A stretch of 64,000 bases of DNA from Hymenobacter sedentarius (GCF_001507645.1 NZ_CP013909.1:992001-1056000); one strand, 5' to 3'; shown: positions 26,669 through 36,143, numbered from the stretch's first letter. The notes: generated by a model not told the origin, from the sequence alone. Translations and numbers: made by a program.

Positions 26669-28333
26669 ATGAGGAAATTCTTTACTCTCCTTTTCGCTCT
26701 TTTCATTAGTCTGCCGTTTGCTGGATATAGCCAATGCTCCGGACGCTACAATTTCACTTACCCTTCGGGCAGCAGTACCACTACTACCTCCACAAACAAT
26801 GGTTCTGGCGTTGCAACGGGGACCTATTGCCCACCTCCCATCGGCTCTTCTACCGCGCAGGTCATAACAGTCTATTCGCAAGCCTCCAGCACCGTTACCC
26901 TGACGAATGACGTTGACAATACTTCTATCGCAAAATTAATACCTGCGGGAACATCCGTCACATTCGATGTTACTGCCTCTGATACACCGATTACTTATAC
27001 GTTAAGCAGCTACATCGCCTGCCAGAATAACAAGCCGGAAATCTTCACGCTGACGCTCGCGCCAACGCTGACGCTGGCTTCGTCGGCTACATCGGTGTGC
27101 TCGGGTGATGGCGTAACGCTGACGGCGACCGGCGCTACCGCCGGTACTGCCTACACTTTTACGGCCCCCGGCGGCTTCTCTCAAACTAGTACGACTGGTT
27201 CCATAACAGTATTTCCCACTGCCACAACCACATACAAGGTTTCGGCACAAACGAGTTGTGGGCCCAACACGCAGCAGCAAATCACGGTTATTACACCCAC
27301 GCTGACGGCTTCGAGCAGCCCTTCGGGGTTGATTTGCCCGGGCACGGCAGTGATACTTTCCGCAGCCAGCAACATCGCCGGAACTATTTTTACTTTTAAA
27401 GATAGCAATGGTAATGCCATTCCCAACAGCTCGCCCACTACGGCTACAGTTACGCCTGCCAGTTCTACGACCTACACGGTAACGACGAATAACCCTTCTG
27501 GCTGCGCAAGCACTGCTTCGACAAGTATTCCGGTGACGATAACCGCCCCGGTTGTTACGGTTAGCCCAACCTCGCTTACTACCACGCGCAACACACCCTT
27601 CACGCTCACTGCCTCATCTAATTACCCCGGCGCAACCTTTCAGTGGACAAGCAACGACACGGGCCAAACCTACGCGGCGGGCGCCACGCTCACAACATCG
27701 GTTCCCGGCCCCCAGTCGTCCTACACCTTCACCGTGACGGCCACTGCTGGTGCGTGCTCGGCCTCCAATAGCGTCGTGGTTACCCTTTCCAACCCACTGC
27801 CCGTCCAGCTGGCGGCTTTTTCGGCCCGCCGCCAGGGAAGCATAGCACTGCTGAGCTGGAATACGGCCAGCGAGCACAACAACGCTTACTTTGCCGTGGA
27901 GCGGTCGACCGATGGCAGCGCCTTCGTAAAATTGGCCCAGGTAACGGGTGCCGGCGAATCGTCGACGCCCCGGGCTTATGCATTCACCGACCAGCGCCCG
28001 CAGGCATCAATTACTTACTACCGTCTCCAGCAAGTCGACCACAACGGGCAGGCCGCCTATTCTCCAGTGGTGGCCCTGCCTTCGGAGCAGGCGGCGGGCG
28101 ACTGGCTGGTGCGCTCGGCTTCGCCCCGGCACTTCACTGTACAGGGCCCGGTAGACGACAATAGCCGTTTCGTGGTGCTGGACATGCTGGGCCGTCCCAT
28201 ATTTACGCAAGCCCTGAGCCCGGCGCGCACAGCTGTGGGGCTCCCAAACTTGCCAACGGGCGTGTATTTCTTCACATTAATAACTGAGCAGGGTCGCTTT
28301 ACGGTTCGGCAATTTCTTACTGGAATAAATTAA
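26669..28333 (+). CDS. Secreted protein with type IX secretion sorting domain
   Basis: 554 residues: Sec signal peptide (MRKFFTLLFALFISLPFAGYSQ), then about 380 Thr/Ser-rich residues with Ig/PKD-like beta repeats (SGDGVTLTATGATAGTAYTFTAPGG, ICPGTAVILSAAS, TTTYKVSAQTSCGP, STTYTVTTNNPSGC), then LPVQLAAFSARRQGSIALLSWNTASEHNNAYFAVERS, a segment often found before type IX sorting domains, and a C-terminal sorting domain of about 75 residues ending PTGVYFFTLITEQGRFTVRQFLTG. It is probably exported and anchored or released at the cell surface as an adhesin-like or structural protein. Confidence 0.82.
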   Translation: MRKFFTLLFALFISLPFAGYSQCSGRYNFTYPSGSSTTTTSTNNGSGVATGTYCPPPIGSSTAQVITVYSQASSTVTLTNDVDNTSIAKLIPAGTSVTFDVTASDTPITYTLSSYIACQNNKPEIFTLTLAPTLTLASSATSVCSGDGVTLTATGATAGTAYTFTAPGGFSQTSTTGSITVFPTATTTYKVSAQTSCGPNTQQQITVITPTLTASSSPSGLICPGTAVILSAASNIAGTIFTFKDSNGNAIPNSSPTTATVTPASSTTYTVTTNNPSGCASTASTSIPVTITAPVVTVSPTSLTTTRNTPFTLTASSNYPGATFQWTSNDTGQTYAAGATLTTSVPGPQSSYTFTVTATAGACSASNSVVVTLSNPLPVQLAAFSARRQGSIALLSWNTASEHNNAYFAVERSTDGSAFVKLAQVTGAGESSTPRAYAFTDQRPQASITYYRLQQVDHNGQAAYSPVVALPSEQAAGDWLVRSASPRHFTVQGPVDDNSRFVVLDMLGRPIFTQALSPARTAVGLPNLPTGVYFFTLITEQGRFTVRQFLTGIN

Positions 28334-28373
28334 GCGTTTCGCCCAAGCAGCTGAGATGGGGCCGCTACGCGGC

Positions 28374-28407
28374 GCAAAAAGGCTGGGCAGTGGCCGGCCT
28401 TTTTTGC
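28374..28407 (+). terminator. Probable terminator after the secreted-protein gene
   Basis: gcaaaaaggctgg pairs with ccggccttttttgc with one bulge and one G-U pair, 40 nt after the stop codon. Confidence 0.6.
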
Positions 28408-28494
28408 TCCATCATTTGGGGCGGCACACAAACTGCCGACGCTTATTCGCGTAGAGAGTGCTTGTGTAAGACACCGCATCAACCCTTCCTCACC

Positions 28495-28887
28495 ATGGCC
28501 AAGAAACCTGTCAAGCCCAAGCAAAAAACTGACCCCGACAAGAAAGCCCGCGTCCATAAAGAGTTGGAAGGCTTTGAAATCGGGGTGAATCCGCTGGGAG
28601 AAATCACCTCCAACTACAGCATCGAGCAAATAAACCAGTTTCTGGGGCGCCACGTGCGCGACAAGAAGCTGGTGGACCGCGCCGGGCAGTTTGGGGAAAA
28701 GCCCGGGGAAGGCGAAACCGAGGACGAAGCTTTTCCCATTGCCGATGCCGAGCACGCCCCCGAGCCCGAAGAGACCGAGGAAGACTTCATGAAGCGCACC
28801 AGCCGGGAAGCCAAGCGCAAGAAAGCCCCCCTGGACCCCGATGCTGCCGCGGCCGAAACCCGCGCCGACCTGCCGCCCGACGAATAG
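28495..28887 (+). CDS. Acidic hypothetical protein
   Basis: 130 residues, very hydrophilic. A Lys-rich N-terminus (AKKPVKPKQKTDPDKKARVHKEL) is followed by a conserved-looking core, FEIGVNPLGEITSNYSIEQINQFLGRHVRDKKLVDR, and a Glu/Asp-rich disordered tail. I recognise the core as a small Bacteroidota hypothetical family but know no function. ATG 28495 is preferred over an extension to 28390, which would run through the terminator. Its stop codon is the TAG of a TAGCTCAA motif (28885-28892). Confidence 0.7.
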   Translation: MAKKPVKPKQKTDPDKKARVHKELEGFEIGVNPLGEITSNYSIEQINQFLGRHVRDKKLVDRAGQFGEKPGEGETEDEAFPIADAEHAPEPEETEEDFMKRTSREAKRKKAPLDPDAAAAETRADLPPDE

Positions 28888-28914
28888 CTCAACCGGCGGT
28901 AGCCCAACCGCGGG

Positions 28915-29501
28915 CTACAGCGTGAGCGACGAGCCGGTGCGGCGTCCGTTTTCGAAGGTCTCCACTTTGATTAGCAAGCCATTGTGGTACAGCTCTACCC
29001 GGTTTAGCTGATTACCGGCGTAGGTTTCTACCTTGGTCAACTTGCCCAATTGATAGGTTTCGGCGCGGCTGATGGTGCCATTGGTATAGGTTTGGATGGA
29101 CGTGATTTGGCCGTTCTCGTCGAAGCTCGTCCAGGGCCCGTACCCATAAAAGCGGGCTCCTTTTTCCCTGTGACCCACTGCGCATGGCCGCGGCGCGCTA
29201 CTTGGCCGCTGGGGTGCCAGTACGTTACTTCGCACAGGCCGTCCTGGCCGTAGCGCTCGGAGTGGTCGAGGGCCCCGGTGGGGTCAAAGTAGCGGAAGGT
29301 GCCCACGGGGCGGCCGTGCCGGTACTTGCCCGTCGTAAAGGGCTGTTTACCCTCGGCGTCGTAGTACGTGCGCCAGCGCCCTTTGGCCAAGCTGTTGCGG
29401 TCGTAACGGTTCGGCTTCCAAAAGCCGCGCGGCCCGTTGTTAGCCGCGCAGGCGCTCAGCAGTACCGAGCAGACGAGCAACAGAAACACCTGAAGACGCA
29501 T
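28915..29501 (-). pseudogene. MORN/YwqK-type lipoprotein, interrupted by a -1 frameshift
   Basis: The first frame (29501 to about 29165) encodes a lipoprotein signal (VCSVLLSAC, Cys18) and MORN_2-like strands (YYDAEGKQPFTTGKYRHGRPVGTFRYFDPTG). The second frame (about 29165 to 28915) continues the same repeat pattern: GARFYGYGPWTSFDENGQ, TYTNGTISRAETYQLG, VETYAGNQLNRVELYHNG. The frames join at a run of five As on the coding strand (29161-29165); one more A would give GKKGARFYGYG in a single frame. So the gene is either disrupted, mis-sequenced, or decoded by -1 frameshifting. Intact product would be about 195 residues. Confidence 0.8.
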
Positions 29502-29625
29502 GAGTAGAAGTGGTTAGGCTTAACTATAAATTTAGTTTAAGATAATTACCCAACGCTGCTTCCCCAAATTATTGTGGCCTTCGAGAGGCCAATAGAAGAA
29601 ATGCTATAGAATGGCCCAACGCTTT

Positions 29626-29633
29626 TACCTTTG
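29626..29633 (+). promoter_or_regulatory. Bacteroidota -7 promoter element (TACCTTTG)
   Basis: Exact TAnnTTTG match 28 nt upstream of the AIM24-family start codon at 29662; it rules out the longer frame that starts at 29611. Confidence 0.65.
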
Positions 29634-29661
29634 GCCATCCCAACCCTCTTTTCTGCTCCCT

Positions 29662-30444
29662 ATGCTTTCTCACGACGTTGACTTCCGCATCCTCGGCTCC
29701 GACATTCAGGTACTCGAAATTGAGCTGGACCCCAACGAAACCGTGATTGCCGAGGCCGGGGCCATGGTGTACATGGAAGAAGGCATTGCCTTCGAAACCA
29801 AGATGGGCGATGGCTCGGAGCCCGACCAGGGCCTGATGGGCAAGCTGTTCTCGGCCGGCACCCGGCTTATTACGGGCGAGTCGCTGTTTCTCACGCACTT
29901 CACGCACCGTGGCGGCTACGGCAAGAGCCGCGTGGCCTTCTCGGCCCCCTACCCCGGCACCATCATCCCCATCAACCTGGGCGACATGCCCAACGGCCTC
30001 ATCGTGCAGAAAGACGGCTTTTTGGCGGCGGCGCGGGGCACCAAAATCAGCCTGCACTTCAACCAGAAGTTCGGAGCCGGGCTGTTCGGCGGCGAGGGCT
30101 TTATCCTGCAAAAGCTCACCGGCGACGGCAAGGCCTTCGTGCACGCCGGCGGCACTATCATCGAGAAAAAACTGAACAACGAGCTGCTCCGCGTCGATAC
30201 CGGCTGCGTGGTGGCGTTCGAGCCCAGCATCGACTTCAGCGTGGCCCGGGCGGGCGGGTTGAAATCGATGATTTTTGGCGGCGAGGGGCTGCTCCTGGCC
30301 ACCATGCGCGGCACCGGCCGGGTGTGGATACAATCCATGCCGGTCAAAAAACTCATCCGCGCCCTGGCCCCGGGCGGCAGCAACGCGCAAAAAGAAAGCG
30401 GCAGCGTACTGGGCGGCCTAATGGGCAGCTTAATGGACGAATAA
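29662..30444 (+). CDS. AIM24 / TIGR00266 family protein
   Basis: 260 residues, all-beta cytoplasmic protein: [32 protein letters not shown] at the start, [22 protein letters not shown] in the middle, then [27 protein letters not shown], the typical AIM24 (TIGR00266) pattern. The Gly-rich end ([21 protein letters not shown]) is also common. Mitochondrial AIM24 affects inner-membrane organisation; the bacterial role is unknown. Confidence 0.9.
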   Translation: MLSHDVDFRILGSDIQVLEIELDPNETVIAEAGAMVYMEEGIAFETKMGDGSEPDQGLMGKLFSAGTRLITGESLFLTHFTHRGGYGKSRVAFSAPYPGTIIPINLGDMPNGLIVQKDGFLAAARGTKISLHFNQKFGAGLFGGEGFILQKLTGDGKAFVHAGGTIIEKKLNNELLRVDTGCVVAFEPSIDFSVARAGGLKSMIFGGEGLLLATMRGTGRVWIQSMPVKKLIRALAPGGSNAQKESGSVLGGLMGSLMDE

Positions 30445-30454
30445 GCGGCGCAGC

Positions 30455-30485
30455 TGATGAAGCCTCAGCAGCTGAGGCTTCATCA
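30455..30485. terminator. Hairpin between the AIM24 gene and the small membrane gene
   Basis: Perfect 15-bp arms 30455-30469 and 30471-30485. No T-tract. It lies between convergent genes, so it could serve both. A TTGAGCT sequence follows at 30488. Confidence 0.65.
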
Positions 30486-30513
30486 AATTGAGCTGGTTTA
30501 CGTCGGCGACGCC

Positions 30514-30714
30514 TTAGCCTACCATGCCTTTGGCAGCAATGCCCAAGGCCAGCGCCACCACGAGGCCAATGGCCACGCCTACCCGAATTAAGAACTTATA
30601 ATCGCTGGCTTCGTCGCTCTTGCGCCGGTCGGTTTCGCGGCGCTGGTGGCGGGATTTGTACGGCCGCTGATAAGCCGATTTCTTCGAAGCAGGTGCAGTA
30701 GCAGTGTAGGACAT
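30514..30714 (-). CDS. Small basic single-pass membrane protein
   Basis: 66 residues. A basic, tyrosine-containing N-terminal half (KSAYQRPYKSRHQRRETDRRK) precedes one C-terminal transmembrane helix (about 42-62, FLIRVGVAIGLVVALALGIAA). Probably cytoplasmic N-terminus by the positive-inside rule. No family recognised. Open, well-placed ATG at 30714. Confidence 0.65.
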   Translation of the reverse strand: MSYTATAPASKKSAYQRPYKSRHQRRETDRRKSDEASDYKFLIRVGVAIGLVVALALGIAAKGMVG

Positions 30715-30845
30715 AGGCGGGAATATTACCGTAATATTACTAAGTATTCTCCAAATAAAGCCGCAACTGTTCAGTCAAATATATTTTTTGGCTAATGGAG
30801 TGCCTTTTTATCCTCCAGGGCGGCTATCCGTTGGGGAAGTGAGTG

Positions 30846-32396
30846 TTAGGCCTGCTTGGTTGCAGCTTCCGCCGACTGCAGCACGGCCTCCAGCACCGCG
30901 CGGGAGTTGAGCAAACGTGGCACTTTGTGCTGCCCCCCCAGCTTGCCCTGGCTGGCCAGCCACGCCTCGAATGTGCCGGCGGGCACGGCGCGCAGCCGGG
31001 GCGGCGCCAGGGCTAGGCTGCGGTCGCGCTTGGCGGCGTAGTCGGAGTTCAGCTCGCACAGCGTGGCATCCAAAACGGCGCCGAACTTGACTAGGTCCGG
31101 AAGGCAAGCATCGGAGGCAAATTCAATTACCCATTCGTGGCCTCCGCGCGACGACGCGCTATCCACGGCAAACCACACGGGCGCGGCGGTGAAGTCGCGC
31201 ACGGCCGCGCCGGTGGCCCGGCTGGCGGCGGCCACGGCGGCTTCGGCATTTTCGATGACCACTTCTTCGCCGAAGGCATTGAGAAAGTGCTTAGTACGCC
31301 CCGTGATGCGCACCCGATACGGCGCCAGGGAGGTAAAGCGAACGGTGTCGCCCACGAGGTAGCGCCACAGCCCCGCGTTGGTGCTGATGACCAGGGCATA
31401 GGGCCGGTGCAGCTCCACCGCGGCCAGGGGCACGGGGCGCGGGTCGGGCGCAGCCCACTGGTCGGCGGGCAGAAACTCGTAGTAGATGCCGTGGTCGAGC
31501 AGGAGCAGGAGGTCTTCGCTATCGGGCTGGTCCTGCAGGGCAAAGTAGCCTTCGGAGGCGCTGTAGATTTCGAGGTAGCGCATGCGCACATCCGGAATCA
31601 GCTGGCGAAACAGCTCCCGGTAGGGCCCAAAGGCGACCGCGCCGTGCAGGAACAACCGCAAATTGGGCCACACCTGCGTGATGTCGTTGGCACCGGCCAG
31701 GGCCACCACGCGGCGCAGCAGCACTACCATCCAGGTGGGCACGCCGGCCAGGGTGCGCACGTCCTGCGTGAGGACGTGGGCCGCGATGCGCTCAATTTTC
31801 TCCTCCCACTCGTCCAGCAGTGCGAGCGCGAGCGGCGGCGTGCGCATTTGCTCGGCCCACCACGGCAGCTGCTGCATGATGAGGGCCGATACGTCGCCGA
31901 TGCGGGAGGCCGGCTCCTGCGGCCGAAAGGGATTGGGTAGGTGCGCCCCGCCCAACGACAGCGTTTTGCCCGCCAACAGCCGCTCCTGCGGGTAAAAATG
32001 CGTAGACAGCGCCAGCATGTCGCGGCCGGCGCGGTAGTGGCAGGCGTGCAGCGCCTCGGCCGTGACGGGGATGTATTTGCTGCGGGCGTTGGTGGTGCCG
32101 CTCGACTTGGCAAACCAGCGGGGCCGCCCGGGCCACAGCACGTTGGGCTGCCCGCGCAATACCTTTTCCAGCTCCGGGTACAATTGCTCGTAGGTGCTCA
32201 CGGGCACCCGCCGGGCAAAGTCGTCCGCCGCCATGCGCTCCCGGAACCCGTAGCGCTGGCCCCACTCGGTGGCCTGCGCCCGGTCCAGCAGTTGGCGCAG
32301 CACCCGCACCTGCACCTCGTGCGGCTGCTGCCGAATAAGGGCCAGCCGGGGCAAGCTCCCCCATTGAACGGCGGTTGCAAGTAGCTGGTCGAGCAT
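30846..32396 (-). CDS. GH3-family acyl-adenylating enzyme
   Basis: 516-residue member of the GH3 auxin-responsive promoter family, which adenylate carboxylic acids and transfer them to amino acids in plants. The nucleotide motif is AKSSGTTNARSKYIPVT; further conserved parts are YSASEGYFALQ, LVGDTVRFTSLAPYRVRITGRTKHFLNAFGEEV and the C-terminal helical region with NSRAVLEAVL. Bacterial GH3 proteins have unknown substrates; no biosynthetic partners are next to it. A heptamer inverted repeat occupies the upstream gap to lptB. Confidence 0.88.
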   Translation of the reverse strand: MLDQLLATAVQWGSLPRLALIRQQPHEVQVRVLRQLLDRAQATEWGQRYGFRERMAADDFARRVPVSTYEQLYPELEKVLRGQPNVLWPGRPRWFAKSSGTTNARSKYIPVTAEALHACHYRAGRDMLALSTHFYPQERLLAGKTLSLGGAHLPNPFRPQEPASRIGDVSALIMQQLPWWAEQMRTPPLALALLDEWEEKIERIAAHVLTQDVRTLAGVPTWMVVLLRRVVALAGANDITQVWPNLRLFLHGAVAFGPYRELFRQLIPDVRMRYLEIYSASEGYFALQDQPDSEDLLLLLDHGIYYEFLPADQWAAPDPRPVPLAAVELHRPYALVISTNAGLWRYLVGDTVRFTSLAPYRVRITGRTKHFLNAFGEEVVIENAEAAVAAASRATGAAVRDFTAAPVWFAVDSASSRGGHEWVIEFASDACLPDLVKFGAVLDATLCELNSDYAAKRDRSLALAPPRLRAVPAGTFEAWLASQGKLGGQHKVPRLLNSRAVLEAVLQSAEAATKQA

Positions 32397-32402
32397 AGAG
32401 GA

Positions 32403-32493
32403 TAATGAGGAATGAGGAATGAGGAATGAGGAATGAGAAATGAAGAATTGGTCGTTGAGCTAATTCTTCACTCCTCATTCTTCATTTCTCATT
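32403..32493. repeat. Heptamer (aatgagg) inverted-repeat element, copy 2
   Basis: Four aatgagg units and degenerate copies (32404-32449), a spacer with TTGAGCTA (32455-32462), and an inverted arm (32462-32493) that matches the left arm at about 28 of 32 positions. It is the same family, in the same arrangement, as the element at 7752-7831. It fills the gap between lptB and the GH3 gene, which are both on the minus strand. Confidence 0.9.
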
Positions 32494-32496
32494 GAG

Positions 32497-33228
32497 TTAA
32501 ATGGTCCGTTTCAATTCGAAATTCTTGCCCAGGTACACGCGCCGCACGGTTTCGTCCCCGGCCAGCTCTTCGGCCGTGCCGGCTTTGAGCAGCTTGCCTT
32601 CGAACAGCAGGTAGGCGCGGTCCACGATGTTGAGGGTGGCGTTCACGTCGTGGTCGGTGATGAGCACGCCGATGTTGCGGTGCTTGAGCTTGGACACGAT
32701 GCCCTGAATTTCTTCGGTGGCGATGGGGTCGACGCCGGCAAAGGGCTCGTCCAGCAGCACAAACTTGGGGTCGACGGCCAGGGCGCGGGCAATTTCGGTG
32801 CGGCGACGCTCGCCGCCGCTCAGCACCTTGCCCAGGTTTTTGCGCACGTGGGTCAGGCTGAACTCGTCGAGCAGGGCCTCTACTTTGTCGCGTCGGGCCG
32901 GCTTGGGCATGCTGGTCATCTCGAGCACGGCCATGATGTTTTCCTCCACGCTCAGGTCGCGAAACACGCTGGCTTCCTGGGCCAGGTAGCCCACGCCCAG
33001 CCGCGCCCGCTGGTAAATCGGCATGTTGGTTATCTCGGTGCTGTCGAGAAAAATGCGGCCGCCGTTGGGCTTCACCATGCCCACCATCATGTAGAAACAG
33101 GTGGTTTTGCCGGCGCCGTTGGGGCCGAGCAGCCCCACGATTTCCCCCTGCTCTACCGTGACCGACATGTCGTTGACGACGGTGCGGGCTTTGTATTTTT
33201 TAATGAGGTGGTCGGCGCGAAGAATCAT
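32497..33228 (-). CDS. lptB: LPS export ABC transporter ATPase LptB
   Basis: 243 residues. ATPase that powers the Lpt machine moving lipopolysaccharide from the inner to the outer membrane. Walker A GPNGAGKT at 35-42, VGYLAQE (Q-loop), signature LSGGERRR, Walker B FVLLDEPFAGVDP and the LptB-specific ITDHDVNATL are present. It starts at ATG 33228; the open frame continues 45 nt upstream but through the promoter. Other lpt genes are not in this window, as is common. Confidence 0.95.
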   Translation of the reverse strand: MILRADHLIKKYKARTVVNDMSVTVEQGEIVGLLGPNGAGKTTCFYMMVGMVKPNGGRIFLDSTEITNMPIYQRARLGVGYLAQEASVFRDLSVEENIMAVLEMTSMPKPARRDKVEALLDEFSLTHVRKNLGKVLSGGERRRTEIARALAVDPKFVLLDEPFAGVDPIATEEIQGIVSKLKHRNIGVLITDHDVNATLNIVDRAYLLFEGKLLKAGTAEELAGDETVRRVYLGKNFELKRTI

Positions 33229-33233
33229 AAGCA

Positions 33234-33241
33234 CAAAGGTA
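33234..33241 (-). promoter_or_regulatory. lptB -7 element 5 nt from the start codon
   Basis: Exact TACCTTTG on the minus strand, with five bases between it and the lptB ATG. A TTG 19 nt upstream could be the -33 element. If used, transcription would begin at or next to the start codon. Confidence 0.6.
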
Positions 33242-33377
33242 GCGGCTTGTACCAAGCCAAGCAGGGTGGACAAATCGCACGGGCTAAAGAATCAATAGTA
33301 GGCGTGCCTAACAAATGATTTGAATTTTCCTTACTTTTAGCCTCCACAATCAAACCCACCTAATTCTTCTTTTTTAT

Positions 33378-34688
33378 ATGATGGTAAAAACACTACTCCT
33401 TGCGGGGGGCACGCTGCTAGTCAGCGCGTCGGCTGCGTCGGCCAGCGGCTTTCAAGTGAACCTGGGCGGGCAGAAAAACATTGGCATGGGCGGCGTGGGC
33501 GTGGGCTTGTCGCTGGACCAGGCCGCTATGTTTTACAACCCCGGCGCCCTGGCCATGGTACGCGAAAACGGCGTGCAGGTAGGCGTCAACGCCGCTTTGG
33601 GCCGGGTCAGCTACCGCAGCGAGAACGGCGGCGGGCTGCGTTCGCTGGACAATAGCATCGTGACGCCCTTCAACGTGTACGCCAGCTTCGGCCCCGCGGA
33701 GGGGAAATTTAAATTCGGCGTGGGCGTGTACACGCCCTACGGCAGCAAACTGAAGTACGCCGAAGGGTGGGAAGGCCGCTTCGCCCTCACCGAAATCAAC
33801 CTGGAAGCGGTGTACGTGCAGCCCACGTTTTCCTACGCCATCACGCCGCAGCTGAGCGTGGGCGCGGGCCTGATGATTCTGGCCCACGGCTCGGTAAACT
33901 TGCAGAAGGACTTGCCGCTGCCCACCGGCCCCGGCCACGTCACCCTCGACGGCAAAACCAAAACGCAGTTTGGCTACAACGCCGGCATTTACTTCAAGCC
34001 TTCCGACAAGCTGAGCGCGGGCCTGAGCTACCGCTCGCAGATTGACGCCACCGTGGAAAGCGGCTCGGTTGCATTCTCCGGGTTGCCCACGGGTGCCAGC
34101 GCGGCCACCGTCAACCGCGGCTTTACAGCCAATAAATTTTCGGCAACCTTGCCGCTGCCCGCCGTGGCCAGCGTGGGCATTGGCATCAACCCCACCGAGA
34201 AACTAACCGTTGGCGTGGACGCTTCGCTCACGTTCTGGAGCGCTTACCGCACCCTGGACTTCCGGTTCAGCGGCAACAACGGCAACGCCGGCACCGAAAC
34301 CGATGCCAACAGCGGCCTGGTGGGCGGCAATACCACCAGCACCTCCAAGCGCTACTACCAGGATGCGCTGGCCTTCCGCCTGGGCGGCCAATACCAGTTG
34401 AGCGACAAGCTGGCGGTGCGCGCCGGCGCCGCCTATGACTTCTCGGCCGTGCGCGAAGGCTACGTAGGCCCCGAGACGCCGGATGCAGACCGCGCCATTG
34501 GCACGGCCGGCTTGTCGTACCAGGTCACCGACCACCTTGGCGTGGACGCGTCGTTCATGTTTGAGGCCTTCCGCAAGCAGACCCAGACCCAGCAGGACCT
34601 GCTCAATAGCGGCACCACCGACCGGATAGCGGGCACCTACCGCACCAACGTGTACATCCCCGGCATCGGCCTGCACTACAAATTCTAA
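33378..34688 (+). CDS. OmpP1/FadL/TodX-type outer membrane channel
   Basis: 436 residues: signal peptide (MMVKTLLLAGGTLLVSASAASAS), the FadL N-terminal hatch GFQVNLGGQKNIGMGGVGVG with SLDQAAMFYNPGALA, then a beta-barrel ending in an aromatic residue (YIPGIGLHYKF). FadL-type channels import hydrophobic compounds such as long-chain fatty acids. It is followed after 31 nt by an SGNH-hydrolase lipoprotein gene, which suggests that the two act together on lipids, an inference from position. Confidence 0.88.
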   Translation: MMVKTLLLAGGTLLVSASAASASGFQVNLGGQKNIGMGGVGVGLSLDQAAMFYNPGALAMVRENGVQVGVNAALGRVSYRSENGGGLRSLDNSIVTPFNVYASFGPAEGKFKFGVGVYTPYGSKLKYAEGWEGRFALTEINLEAVYVQPTFSYAITPQLSVGAGLMILAHGSVNLQKDLPLPTGPGHVTLDGKTKTQFGYNAGIYFKPSDKLSAGLSYRSQIDATVESGSVAFSGLPTGASAATVNRGFTANKFSATLPLPAVASVGIGINPTEKLTVGVDASLTFWSAYRTLDFRFSGNNGNAGTETDANSGLVGGNTTSTSKRYYQDALAFRLGGQYQLSDKLAVRAGAAYDFSAVREGYVGPETPDADRAIGTAGLSYQVTDHLGVDASFMFEAFRKQTQTQQDLLNSGTTDRIAGTYRTNVYIPGIGLHYKF

Positions 34689-34719
34689 TCCCTCCCACTC
34701 GATCTAAGTCTTTGCTTAT

Positions 34720-36120
34720 ATGAAATTGTTTATCAAACGTTCGGCACCCGTACTTGGCTTGTTGGGCTTGGGACTGGCCGGCTGCCAGCCCGACATTGAG
34801 GCACCGAACGCGTCGTCCGGTTCGGCTGACTTTACCAGCTACGTGGCCGTGGGCAACTCCCTCACGTCCGGCTATGCCGACGGGGGCCTTTACAACGAAT
34901 CCCAAGCCACTTCCTACCCCACCATCCTGGCTCAGCAATTTGCCAAAACGGGCAAGGGCCCGGCCAATTTTGTGCAGCCCAGCTTCTCGGCCGGCCGCAA
35001 AGACGGCTCGGGCTACGTGAAGCTGCTGGTAGTGAACGGGGCATTGACGCCCGTTTTGCCGTCGGCCAGCAACAGCTTCCTGGGCGAGCAGGTGGCCTAC
35101 ACGGGCAGCACCTTGCCTTCCGGTCGCCCTGAGTTAGAATCATACACCGGCCCTCAGCCCGACAACCTGGGCGTGCCGGGCATTTCGGTGCTAAGCGCCG
35201 ACCGCACCGCGGCTTCTACGGGCTCAGTAGCGCTTGACGCGGCTACCCGCGGCGCCGCAGGGGCCTACGGCACCGTCAGCGAATTTTACCAGCGCCTGCT
35301 GCCGGCGGCCGACCGTACCAGCAAAGACTATGTGACGTACATCGGGCAAAAGAGTGCCTCGTTTTTCACCTGCTGGATGGGCAACAACGACGTGCTGACC
35401 TACGCCAACGCCGGCGGCACTAGCAATTTGGCCACCAATCCGTTCAGCGGCCTGACGGACACCACCAGCTTCGGCCGGGGCTACCGCAACATTGTGAACA
35501 CCATTTCAAAAGGTGGCACGGTGAAAGGCGTGTGCGCCAACATTCCCAACGTTGCTACTACTCCGTACTTCAACACCGTAACCGTAGGCGCTGTACTGGC
35601 CTCGTATAAGGCCGTGAACCCGGCCATTGCGAACATTTACGTGACGGCCCGGACCTCGGCCACCACCGCTGTGACCGCTGCCCGGGTTGCCACTGCCACC
35701 GACCTGCTGACCCTGACGGCCCAAGCCTACATCGCGGCCAACCCAGGGGTGGGCGCATCTCCCACGGCCCCCATTCCCAGCCAGTACGTGCTGGACCCCA
35801 TTGAGCAAACCGAGGTGTTGAACCGCACCAACCAACTCAATGCCATCATTGCGAAAACGGCCCGCCAGTATAAGGTGGCCTTGGCTGATATGAATACCTT
35901 CCTCAGCGACGTTACGGCGCGGGGCGTGACCACCAACGCCGTGAACAACACGGTAGCCTTCGCTTCCGGCAACATCTATAGCCTCGATGGCGTGCACCCC
36001 ACGCCCCGCGGCTACGCGTTGATAGCCAACGAGTTTATCCGCGTTATCAATTCCACCTACGGCGCTTCGGTGCCCACGGCGAATGCCAACGATTATCGCG
36101 GCGCAGTATTCCCTCAGTAA
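34720..36120 (+). CDS. SGNH/GDSL hydrolase lipoprotein
   Basis: 466 residues with a lipoprotein signal (GLGLAGC, Cys22). SGNH blocks are visible: block I VAVGNSLTSGYADGG (S47), block III CWMGNNDVL, block V DGVHPTPRGYALIANEFI. It should be an esterase or lipase at the periplasmic or outer face. The gene follows the FadL-type porin by 31 nt. Confidence 0.87.
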   Translation: MKLFIKRSAPVLGLLGLGLAGCQPDIEAPNASSGSADFTSYVAVGNSLTSGYADGGLYNESQATSYPTILAQQFAKTGKGPANFVQPSFSAGRKDGSGYVKLLVVNGALTPVLPSASNSFLGEQVAYTGSTLPSGRPELESYTGPQPDNLGVPGISVLSADRTAASTGSVALDAATRGAAGAYGTVSEFYQRLLPAADRTSKDYVTYIGQKSASFFTCWMGNNDVLTYANAGGTSNLATNPFSGLTDTTSFGRGYRNIVNTISKGGTVKGVCANIPNVATTPYFNTVTVGAVLASYKAVNPAIANIYVTARTSATTAVTAARVATATDLLTLTAQAYIAANPGVGASPTAPIPSQYVLDPIEQTEVLNRTNQLNAIIAKTARQYKVALADMNTFLSDVTARGVTTNAVNNTVAFASGNIYSLDGVHPTPRGYALIANEFIRVINSTYGASVPTANANDYRGAVFPQ

Positions 36121-36143
36121 GCTCGCGCACAACGAGTTTATTT

